From: Actinomycetes bacterium
Lineage (GTDB): Bacteria > Actinomycetota > Acidimicrobiia > Acidimicrobiales > RAAP-2
Length of the DNA: 5,761 nucleotides
NCBI GenBank assembly: GCA_021850345.1
Contig: JAJZMN010000144.1
Location: 1-5,761 of the forward strand
Reading direction: 5' to 3'
This document shows positions 1 to 4,897 of the stretch, one piece after another. Position 1 is the stretch's first letter. Every line of letters starts with the position of its first letter. The notes beneath the pieces were generated by a model, which had not been told where the DNA came from, made no database searches, and saw only the letters and a list, made by a program, of their open reading frames with translations. The translations under genes and the position numbers were made by a program.

Positions 1-1
1 C

Positions 2-697
2 CACCAACAGCCGGCACGCCGGCCGATCGTCGAGATCCGCGACGTCCATCTGTCCTACGGGACGGTCGCCGCGCTCGACGGCGTGGAGCTCACGATCCCC
101 GAAGGGGAGTGGCTCGCCGTCTCCGGACCTTCGGGATCGGGGAAGTCCACGCTGCTGTCCCTGCTCGCTGCGCTGGACCGCCCCGATCGTGGCGAAGTGC
201 GCTACCGGGGCAGCACGCTCGCAGGCGAACGTCACCTCGACCGGTACCGTCGCAACGAGGTGGGCCTCGTCTTCCAGCTCCACAACCTCGTCCCCCACCT
301 CGACGCGCGCCAGAACGTGGAGATCGCGATGTTCGGCACCCATCGTCACGGTGCCGCCCGGCGCGCCGCAGCCGACGAGCTGCTCGAGTGGATGCAGCTG
401 TCGGAGCTCGCGACACGCCGGCCGGCGGAGATGTCCGGCGGCGAGCGCCAGCGCGTCGCCATCGCCCGCGCGCTCGCCAACCGGCCGCCGTTGCTGCTCG
501 CCGACGAGCCGACGGGCAACCTCGATCCCGACAGCGCGGACAACGTGGTAGAGGTGTTCCGGAGGCTGCACGGCACCGAGGGGACCACGATCGTGATGGT
601 GACGCACGACCTCTCGGTCGCACGCGCCGCGGACAGGATCGTCATCCTCGAGCGCGGGCGGGTGCTCGCCGCCGAGGGGGCTCAGTCCGTCGCGTGA
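2..697 (+). CDS. ABC transporter ATP-binding protein, LolD/MacB-like (5' end outside window)
   Basis: This is the cytoplasmic ATPase subunit of an ABC transporter of the LolD/MacB/FtsE type, which powers a membrane-embedded permease, usually an FtsX-like one. The frame is open to the left edge and already reads as a normal N-terminal beta strand (PIVEIRDVHLSYG), so the true start is upstream and the GTG at 83 is internal. Visible residues (231) show Walker A GPSGSGKST at 42-50, a Q-loop glutamine at 92 in GLVFQ, the signature MSGGERQ at 144-150, Walker B LLLADEP at 164-170 with the catalytic Glu, the D-loop (NLD) and the switch His at 202 in VTHD. All catalytic elements are intact and the C-terminus is complete. 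The order of motifs and the phrase ADEPTGNLD are typical of the lipoprotein-release/macrolide-export subfamily. No permease gene is present downstream, so a partner would have to be upstream. The substrate cannot be told. Confidence 0.95.
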   Translation, partial: HQQPARRPIVEIRDVHLSYGTVAALDGVELTIPEGEWLAVSGPSGSGKSTLLSLLAALDRPDRGEVRYRGSTLAGERHLDRYRRNEVGLVFQLHNLVPHLDARQNVEIAMFGTHRHGAARRAAADELLEWMQLSELATRRPAEMSGGERQRVAIARALANRPPLLLADEPTGNLDPDSADNVVEVFRRLHGTEGTTIVMVTHDLSVARAADRIVILERGRVLAAEGAQSVA

Positions 698-710
698 GCA
701 GGTGATCGGA

Positions 711-731
711 CGGCCGCTCGAGCGGAGGCCG
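711..731. terminator. Possible bidirectional hairpin between convergent genes
   Basis: The 48-bp gap between the stop codons of the ABC ATPase and the GH3 gene contains CGGCC at 711-715 and its complement GGCCG at 727-731. Between them is the perfect 12-bp palindrome CCGCTCGAGCGG (714-725). Either pairing gives a short GC-rich hairpin, in the right place for convergent genes. There is no T-tract on either side and the stems are only 4-5 bp, so this is weak evidence for termination. Confidence 0.3.
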
Positions 732-745
732 GAGACGCCAGAGGA

Positions 746-2047
746 TCAGCCGCTGCAGACCGAGACGCCCTTTGCCGCGAGGATGCGCGCCACGGACGTG
801 TCCGCCTCGGATCGGGCGAGCGTGGTCGCCGACAGGGCCGCGGCGAGCGCCTGGACGGCAGGCTGCCATGTGGATGCGTCCACCATCGCCATGTCCGCGC
901 CGGCGCGCGTGGCAGCGACGGCTGCGGCCGCCTCGGTGTAGCCCGCTGCGGAGATCGCTCCCGCTCCGAGGGCGTCGGTCATCGTGACGCCGGCGAAATG
1001 GAGTGTGTTGCGCAAGAGCGCATAGGTGGCCGGCGAGAGGCTCGCCGGGAGGCCCCCGGTGAGGCCGGGCACGACGGGGTGACCGACCATGACCACCGGC
1101 AGACCCGATGCGACCACGCGTGTGAACGGGACGAGGTCGTCCCCTCGCAGCTGGGCGAGGGGGGGATCGGTCGACGGGCCTGTGTCCGTGTTCGCCGAGG
1201 CGTGGCCGAGGCCCGGAAAGTGCTTGCCGACGGCGACGACGCCGGCGGCACGGAGCCCGGCGGCGAAGGCGGCCCCGTAGGTCGAGACGACCTGGGGTGT
1301 CGCGCTGAAGGACCGCTGTGACTCGTAGGCCACCGGATCTGTAGGCGCAGCGGCGTCGAGCACGGGCGCCAGGTCCATCGTGACGCCCAGGCTCAGCAGC
1401 GCCCTGCCTCGCGCCGCCATGGCTGACTCCACCTCCGCCGGCGTCCACTGCGCGGCCATCTGGCGCGCGGAGGGGATCGCGCCGAGGACGTCGGCGAGCC
1501 GTGACACGGGCCCCCCCTCTGTGTCGGTGGACATCCACGGCACGACCTGGCCGGCGTTGGCGGCGTTGCCGTCCAGCCCGGCGAGCGCGGCGTGCAGCGC
1601 GGGTCCGGCCGACGCGGGGGGCTCACCGAGGAACACGAACGCGCCGGCGCCCGCCGCCGCCTCCGGCGCAAGCGTCGACGCCGATGTGAACTCGCCGATC
1701 ACCATGAGCAGCTGGTTGGCGACGCGCACGGTGGACCATCTCGAGGGGGGTGTCACACAGCTCGAGCCGGGCGCGCTGGTGGTCGGGGGTGGCGTCGTCG
1801 TGGACGACGAGGGCACCGGGCTGCTCGTCGACGTGGAGGTGCGAGGGGTGCTCGACGTGGTCGCCGGTGCCCCGGACGGCTTCCCTGGACCGGCGCAGCC
1901 CGCGAGGGTGAGCGCGATCGCCGCCGAGGCGAGGACGGCAGCGGCCGAATGCCGGCACCCGAGCCGGCACCCGAGCCGGCACCCGAGCCGGCACCCAGGC
2001 CCTCGGGCGCCTCTGTGTCTTCCTCGGTGCTTGCGCGTGCTCCGCAC
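746..2047 (-). CDS. Glycoside hydrolase family 3 lipoprotein (NagZ/LpqI-like beta-N-acetylglucosaminidase)
   Basis: Predicted exported lipoprotein of 433 aa. The GTG at 2047 is the only usual start codon in frame near the signal peptide, although no Shine-Dalgarno sequence precedes it. Residues 2-15 are rich in Arg/Lys/His, 18-33 are a Gly-Cys-Arg-Leu repeat, 34-49 are hydrophobic, and LTLAGC ends in lipobox Cys51. A Ser/Thr/Pro linker (about 60-95) follows, then one GH3 TIM-barrel domain. The barrel shows STDTEGG (substrate Asp about 175), MDLAPVLD, SQRSFS (about 243-248), KHFPGLGHASANTDTG (275-290) and MTDALGAGAI with the expected nucleophile Asp358. The family removes N-acetylglucosamine from muropeptides or other glycans; a lipid-anchored form would act on the outer face of the membrane in cell-wall turnover. 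The loop that carries Asp-Ser-His in NagZ reads Asn-Thr-Asp here, so the usual acid/base His is missing. The gene is divergent from the persulfide dioxygenase gene. Confidence 0.9.
   Translation of the reverse strand: MRSTRKHRGRHRGARGPGCRLGCRLGCRLGCRHSAAAVLASAAIALTLAGCAGPGKPSGAPATTSSTPRTSTSTSSPVPSSSTTTPPPTTSAPGSSCVTPPSRWSTVRVANQLLMVIGEFTSASTLAPEAAAGAGAFVFLGEPPASAGPALHAALAGLDGNAANAGQVVPWMSTDTEGGPVSRLADVLGAIPSARQMAAQWTPAEVESAMAARGRALLSLGVTMDLAPVLDAAAPTDPVAYESQRSFSATPQVVSTYGAAFAAGLRAAGVVAVGKHFPGLGHASANTDTGPSTDPPLAQLRGDDLVPFTRVVASGLPVVMVGHPVVPGLTGGLPASLSPATYALLRNTLHFAGVTMTDALGAGAISAAGYTEAAAAVAATRAGADMAMVDASTWQPAVQALAAALSATTLARSEADTSVARILAAKGVSVCSG
1951..1996 (-). repeat. 12-bp tandem repeat (3.8 copies) inside the GH3 signal peptide
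   Basis: Unit GCCGGCACCCGA on the + strand occurs at 1951-1962, 1963-1974 and 1975-1986, followed by 10 matching bases at 1987-1996. Copies are identical. The period is a multiple of three, so on the coding strand each unit adds Gly-Cys-Arg-Leu to the n-region of the GH3 signal peptide, placing cysteines at residues 19, 23, 27 and 31. Copy-number change would keep the frame. Confidence 0.9.
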
Positions 2048-2082
2048 GGATGTATTGGAGCACGTCTGTATTGGAGCACGTC
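2036..2082. promoter_or_regulatory. Perfect 16-bp tandem repeat plus inverted half-site in divergent promoter region
   Basis: TGTATTGGAGCACGTC occurs twice head to tail, at 2051-2066 and 2067-2082, without mismatch. The core GGAGCACG (2057-2064 and 2073-2080) also appears inverted as CGTGCTCC at 2036-2043, inside the first codons of the GH3 gene. Inverted and first direct copy are separated by 13 bp. The site lies between two divergent genes, starting 1 bp after the GH3 GTG and 75 bp before the persulfide dioxygenase ATG. The 16-bp period is not a multiple of three, which argues against a coding origin. The arrangement suits an operator for a regulator of one or both genes. No convincing -35/-10 pair was found; TAGGCT at 2100-2105 is a possible -10 for the + strand gene. 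Confidence 0.5.
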
Positions 2083-2146
2083 CTCGTGAGCCCGACGCAT
2101 AGGCTGTCTCGACGCCCGAGGGGTGCCCGCGTGCAACCCATGCAGC

Positions 2147-2152
2147 AGGAGG
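2147..2152 (+). promoter_or_regulatory. Ribosome binding site of the rhodanese/persulfide dioxygenase gene
   Basis: AGGAGG, a perfect Shine-Dalgarno core, ends 5 nt before the ATG at 2158. It decides this start over the in-frame ATG at 2050, which would add 36 residues encoded by the 16-bp repeat and leader. Confidence 0.85.
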
Positions 2153-2157
2153 AGCCC

Positions 2158-3264
2158 ATGAGCCACGTGACGAGCCGAGCGGCGGACGGCGCCGAGATCT
2201 CCGCCGAGGAGCTCGCCGAAACGCTCGGCACCGGGCGGGCACCGTTCGTGCTCGACGTGCGCGAGCCGGACGAGTTCGAGGCGTGGAGGATCACCGGCGC
2301 CGCCAATGTCCCCCTTTCGACGCTCGAGCACCAGCTGACACGGGTGGAGCGCGATCGACCCGTCGTGGTCGTCTGCGCGAGCGGGCAGCGATCTGCCCGG
2401 GCGGTCGGTGCGCTTCGTGCGGCGGGCATCGACGCCGCCAACCTGGCCGGTGGCATGGCCGCATGGTCCGCCGTCTACGACACGGTGTCGATCGAGGTCG
2501 GGCCGTACACGGTCGTTCAGGTCCGTCGCCGCGGAAAGGGCTGCCTTTCCTACGTCGTGGGCTCCGGGGGAGACGCCATGGTCGTCGACCCTTCCTCCGA
2601 CATCTCGCGCTATGTCGACATCGCCTCGGCCAACGGCTGGCGGATCACCCACGTGCTCGACACGCACCTCCACGCGGACCACGTGAGCGGGTCCCGGGCG
2701 CTGTCGGCAGCCACGGGTGCAGCACTGCGGCTCTCCGGGGCAGATCCTCTGCGGTTTCCCTTCGCCGTGCTCGCCGACGGCGAGCGCCTCGGGCTCGGCG
2801 ACGCGGTGGTGCAGGTGCACGCGTCGCCCGGGCACACCCTCGGCTCGGTCGTGATCGACCTCGACGGCCATGCGTTGCTCACCGGCGACACCCTGTTCGT
2901 CGACGGTGTAGGCCGCCCCGACCTCGCAGACGCCGCGCGCCAGTACGCCGAGGAGCTCTACCGCTCGATTCGGTCGGTGTTCGCAGCGCACACGTCAGAC
3001 GCGCTCGTGCTGCCCGCGCACTTCGGTGACGGCGTCACGGTCGTCGCCGGCGAGCCCGTCGTCGCCACCCTCGGTGCCGTGCGGGACGCCGTCCCGCAGC
3101 TCGACTGGGATCGTGACCGCTTCGTCGAGTGGGCGTCGACGCGAGCGACGCCGAGACCCCCGAGCTATGTCGAGATCGTGCGGTTGAACACCGGCGATGC
3201 GAGCGCGTCGCGCGAGGAGATCAGCCTGCTCGAGGTCGGCCCCAACCGCTGCGGGGCCGCCTGA
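2158..3264 (+). CDS. Rhodanese / persulfide dioxygenase (ETHE1-like metallo-beta-lactamase fold) fusion
   Basis: A 368-aa cytoplasmic protein with two domains. Residues about 12-110 form a single rhodanese domain with LDVREPDEF (32-40) and the sulfur-carrying Cys73 in CASGQRS. Residues about 113-345 are a metallo-beta-lactamase fold of the persulfide dioxygenase type: THLHADH (169-175), PGHT with His226, GDTLF with Asp244, and PAHFG with His288. His170, His226 and Asp244 match the iron ligands of human ETHE1. The family oxidises a low-molecular-weight thiol persulfide (glutathione persulfide, or probably mycothiol or CoA persulfide in actinobacteria) to sulfite and thiol; rhodanese moves sulfane sulfur between persulfide and thiosulfate. 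Fusion would channel sulfur in sulfide detoxification. In described fusions (CstB, Burkholderia PRF) the dioxygenase comes first; here the rhodanese does. The start is fixed by a strong ribosome binding site. The gene ends 16 bp from the convergent DinB-like gene. Confidence 0.93.
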   Translation: MSHVTSRAADGAEISAEELAETLGTGRAPFVLDVREPDEFEAWRITGAANVPLSTLEHQLTRVERDRPVVVVCASGQRSARAVGALRAAGIDAANLAGGMAAWSAVYDTVSIEVGPYTVVQVRRRGKGCLSYVVGSGGDAMVVDPSSDISRYVDIASANGWRITHVLDTHLHADHVSGSRALSAATGAALRLSGADPLRFPFAVLADGERLGLGDAVVQVHASPGHTLGSVVIDLDGHALLTGDTLFVDGVGRPDLADAARQYAEELYRSIRSVFAAHTSDALVLPAHFGDGVTVVAGEPVVATLGAVRDAVPQLDWDRDRFVEWASTRATPRPPSYVEIVRLNTGDASASREEISLLEVGPNRCGAA

Positions 3265-3280
3265 TCGGAGCCGAGGTCGC

Positions 3281-3796
3281 TCAGCGGTCGGCGCGCTCGA
3301 ACATGCCCCGGACGTACGCCGCCTGCCCGGCGTGCTCGAGATCGTCGGTGATCACGCTCACGAGGCGTACCCCCAAGGTCACGGGTGGTGTCCACCGGGT
3401 GTCCACGACGCGGTCGAGGTCGCTGTCCCCGAGCCCCCGCACGTATGCGAGGGTCGCGTCGTAGACCGCGTCGTGGTAGCCGAGAAGGAGGGACGGATCG
3501 ACCGCGACCAACCCGGCCCGGCTCGGGTCCTGGCCGTAACCGGTCTCCAGCCGCTCGAACGGGAGCGCGAACCGATCGACCCAGTCCTCGGCCGTCCACC
3601 GCTGCTCGGTGCCCGCGACGTCGGCGACGTGGTCGTCCTGGACCCGCGTGAGATGCCAGACCAGCCACCCGATCGGGTTGGCCCGGTCGTCGGGCCGGAA
3701 GGTCAGCGCCCCTGGTACCAGGCCGTCCATGACCCCGTGGACGGCGTCGTGCACCCGTCCGAAGCCGTCGACGAGGAGGTCGGAGGTGGAGGTCAT
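3281..3796 (-). CDS. DinB-like (DUF664) family protein, putative metal-dependent four-helix bundle
   Basis: A 171-aa protein of the DinB/YfiT/DUF664 superfamily, soluble four-helix bundles that usually bind a metal through three His. Some members are thiol (mycothiol or bacillithiol) S-transferases or isomerases; most have no known reaction. Seen here: NPIGWLVWHLTRVQDDH (residues 40-56, with His48 and His56) and ITDDLEHAGQAAYVRGM (149-165, with His155). These are the two hallmark segments of actinobacterial DUF664 proteins. The length is typical. The ATG at 3796 is preceded by AAAGGA (3803-3808) at suitable spacing, then by a three-copy 14-bp repeat. It lies 81 bp downstream of the avidin-family gene on the same strand and could be cotranscribed with it. 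A mycothiol-linked function is inference only. Confidence 0.88.
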   Translation of the reverse strand: MTSTSDLLVDGFGRVHDAVHGVMDGLVPGALTFRPDDRANPIGWLVWHLTRVQDDHVADVAGTEQRWTAEDWVDRFALPFERLETGYGQDPSRAGLVAVDPSLLLGYHDAVYDATLAYVRGLGDSDLDRVVDTRWTPPVTLGVRLVSVITDDLEHAGQAAYVRGMFERADR

Positions 3797-3809
3797 CGTG
3801 CGTCCTTTC

Positions 3810-3851
3810 CCTTGTTGCTCGGCCCTTGCTGCTCGGCCCTTGCTGCTCGGC
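3810..3851 (-). repeat. 14-bp tandem repeat (3 copies) in the leader of the DinB-like gene
   Basis: The + strand unit CCTTGCTGCTCGGC is present at 3824-3837 and 3838-3851, with a one-mismatch copy at 3810-3823. On the sense strand the unit reads GCCGAGCAGCAAGG. It fills half of the 81-bp gap between the avidin-family stop and the DinB-like start and ends directly before the AAAGGA ribosome binding site, so the mRNA would carry three purine-rich AAGG/CAAGG elements in a row. The period is not a multiple of three, in keeping with noncoding sequence. Confidence 0.85.
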
Positions 3852-3877
3852 CGGCCGGTTCGTCGCCGGTCCCGATG

Positions 3878-4318
3878 TCAGCGGGCCGCGGATCCCGGTC
3901 CCGTGTCGCCCCGGGGAGAGATACCCGGCGCGAGGGCCGAGACCGACCGTCGGAACTGGTCCTGACCGAGCTGGGTCGAGCGCCACGCTGTCGCCGGCAT
4001 GGTCGCAGCTTCGAGGACCCAGGTCATGTGGAGCTCGTCCGTCGCGGCGTCGTATCGGCCCGTCCAGCTCGTCACCGACCCGGTGTCGGACCAGCGCACG
4101 ACGAAGCCGAGGACGACCGTGCCGGTGCCCGTCGGCGGTGTGCAGAAGCCGATGAGGGGTTGGGAGCCGTGCAGCGTGCCGACGGCCGACAGGTACCGAC
4201 CGCTCAAGAAGCCGTCGGTGTTGTGCAGCTCGAGCTCCGAGCCGAGCTCGCTGCGCCAGGTGCCGGCGATCGTCCGTCGGGTCGCTGCAGCAATCAGCGG
4301 TGCGGATCGCGTCGTCAC
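3878..4318 (-). CDS. Avidin/streptavidin-family biotin-binding protein lacking a signal peptide
   Basis: A 146-aa protein whose residues about 17-123 follow the streptavidin eight-stranded barrel throughout: IAGTW..ELGS (17-27), GRYLSAVG (40-47), LGFVVRW (70-76), SVTSWTGRY (81-89), TWVL (99-102) and ATAWRSTQLGQDQF (109-122). Biotin-contact residues present (streptavidin number in brackets) are Leu25 (25), Ser27 (27), Tyr42 (43), Ser44 (45), Val46 (47), Trp76 (79), Ser81 (88), Thr83 (90), Trp85 (92), Trp100 (108), Leu102 (110), Trp112 (120) and Asp120 (128). Asn23, which bonds the ureido oxygen, is Ser here. Trp112 is compatible with a tetramer, since its counterpart reaches the neighbouring subunit. 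The frame has a stop 10 codons before the GTG and no other plausible start, and the N-terminus (TTRSAPLIAAATRR) has no export signal, so the protein looks cytoplasmic, unlike secreted streptavidin. About 23 residues extend past the barrel. High-affinity biotin binding is inferred, not shown. Confidence 0.87.
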   Translation of the reverse strand: MTTRSAPLIAAATRRTIAGTWRSELGSELELHNTDGFLSGRYLSAVGTLHGSQPLIGFCTPPTGTGTVVLGFVVRWSDTGSVTSWTGRYDAATDELHMTWVLEAATMPATAWRSTQLGQDQFRRSVSALAPGISPRGDTGPGSAAR

Positions 4319-4324
4319 GCGACG

Positions 4325-4353
4325 AGTATCCGCTCGCTCCCGTGATCATTCCA
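4325..4353 (-). promoter_or_regulatory. Candidate promoter of the avidin-family gene, giving a leaderless mRNA
   Basis: On the minus strand GATACT (4325-4330) resembles a -10 element, with the important A at position 2 and T at position 6. It ends 6 nt before the GTG at 4318, so transcription would begin at the start codon. A weak -35 (TGGAAT, 4348-4353) lies 17 bp upstream. No Shine-Dalgarno sequence is present at useful distance, which agrees with a leaderless transcript, common in actinobacteria. Confidence 0.45.
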
Positions 4354-4361
4354 GGGCCGAA

Positions 4362-4397
4362 GGTCATCGCGGTCATCGCGGTCACTGCGGTCACCGT
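4362..4397. repeat. Four 9-bp direct repeats with GGTCA core upstream of the avidin gene
   Basis: Four consecutive 9-mers, GGTCATCGC (4362-4370), GGTCATCGC (4371-4379), GGTCACTGC (4380-4388) and GGTCACCGT (4389-4397), share GGTCA with degenerate ends. They lie 8 bp upstream of the proposed -35 of the avidin-family gene, a usual place for activator binding. They could equally be a simple sequence expansion. The surrounding stretch from 4349 to 4457 holds no gene that I can support. Confidence 0.6.
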
Positions 4398-4457
4398 GCC
4401 GGGGGGCCGGCCTGCGCCCACGAGCCGGCGAGCGGGGGAGACCCTATCGCAGACGCC

Positions 4458-4471
4458 GGGACTTTCGGCCC
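4458..4471 (+). promoter_or_regulatory. DosR/DevR-like box
   Basis: GGGACTTTCGGCCC fits the core GGGnC-N4-GnCCC of the imperfect palindrome bound by DosR/DevR, the hypoxia and nitric-oxide response regulator of mycobacteria and its homologues in other actinomycetes. A partial second copy, GGGACCATCGTCGG, follows at 4494-4507. The box lies about 60 bp before the GTG at 4531, a normal distance for activation. No DosR gene is visible in the window, and a 14-bp degenerate motif can occur by chance in GC-rich DNA. Confidence 0.45.
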
Positions 4472-4530
4472 TGGGAGCCGGCGAGCGCCGCGCGGGACCA
4501 TCGTCGGATGCGCTCTCCCCGAACCGGGCG

Positions 4531-4776
4531 GTGGTAGCCGCCGAGACCACCCGACAGGTGCTCGAGGCCCTGGCACGGGCGATCCCGGAGAAGGGCGAGG
4601 ATCTGGTCACGAGGGTGGAGATCAGGAGCGGGTGGGCCGGCGCGGTGCACGTGCGCGTGCATTCGCTGCTCCCGCGGGCCGCCGGAGAGGAGCTCGCCGA
4701 CCGGGTGCGCCGATCGATCGCCGACGCGGTGCCCTCACGCCACACCGTGGAGATCGTCTGGGCGTCCGCCGGATAG
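4531..4776 (+). CDS. Small hypothetical alpha/beta protein
   Basis: I do not recognise this 81-aa product. Codons after 4531 show the strong G/C third-position bias of the neighbouring genes, whereas the preceding in-frame stretch is less biased. The predicted order is helix (3-19), two beta strands around a glycine turn (about 25-46, RVEIRSGWAGAVHVRV), an amphipathic helix (50-68) and a last strand (HTVEIVW, 71-77). That layout resembles small ferredoxin-like domains such as the C-terminal dimerisation domain of cation-diffusion facilitators, but similarity is only at the level of pattern. No membrane segment or Cys is present. The start is uncertain: no clear ribosome binding site precedes 4531, and GTG codons at 4396, 4342 and 4300 are in frame but would overlap the DosR-like box, the 9-bp repeats or the avidin gene. 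It lies upstream of the acetyltransferase gene by 121 bp. Confidence 0.5.
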   Translation: MVAAETTRQVLEALARAIPEKGEDLVTRVEIRSGWAGAVHVRVHSLLPRAAGEELADRVRRSIADAVPSRHTVEIVWASAG

Positions 4777-4884
4777 TGCCCTTGACCCCGGGGGCCACGG
4801 CATGAGGGGTCCGAGCGTGTCATTGTGCACGCAGGCCTCGGCCATCGTTGGAGGGCGTCGGCCAGCGGGGCAAGGAGTTGTGGC

Positions 4885-4891
4885 GGGGAGG
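4885..4891 (+). promoter_or_regulatory. Ribosome binding site of the GNAT gene
   Basis: GGGGAGG stands 6 nt before the GTG at 4898 and selects it over the upstream in-frame ATG at 4802, whose extra 32 residues show no family similarity and have no ribosome binding site. The remaining intergenic sequence from 4777 has no promoter that I could recognise with both elements. Confidence 0.8.
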
Positions 4892-4897
4892 TGCAGA

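Noticed and set aside
83..697. ABC ATPase starting at the GTG at 83
   Set aside because: This would remove the first beta strand (IVEIRDVHLSYG), which is present in frame upstream, so the real start is outside the window.
1951..2082. CRISPR-like or mobile-element origin of the 12-bp and 16-bp repeats
   Set aside because: Copies are directly adjacent with no spacers, units are far too short for CRISPR repeats, and no cas, transposase or integrase gene is nearby.
2050..2157. Longer start for the rhodanese/persulfide dioxygenase protein at the ATG at 2050
   Set aside because: The added residues are encoded by the 16-bp repeat and have no rhodanese similarity, while the ATG at 2158 has a perfect ribosome binding site.
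2048..2242. GH3 start at the ATG at 2242
   Set aside because: It would run through the divergent control region and into the start of the dioxygenase gene, and would put the lipobox Cys at residue 116, much too far from the N-terminus.
1623..2991. Long minus-strand frames opposite the persulfide dioxygenase gene
   Set aside because: They are complementary to a gene with both active sites intact, and show only spurious His/Arg/Val-rich sequence.
4422..4487. 13-bp direct repeat GAGCCGGCGAGCG at 4422-4434 and 4475-4487
   Set aside because: Built from common GC-rich words in this genome and not linked to any site; no function can be argued.
4782..4810. TTGACC as the -35 of a promoter for the acetyltransferase gene
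   Set aside because: No -10-like hexamer occurs at 16-19 bp from it (the sequence there is GGGGTCC), so it is probably chance.
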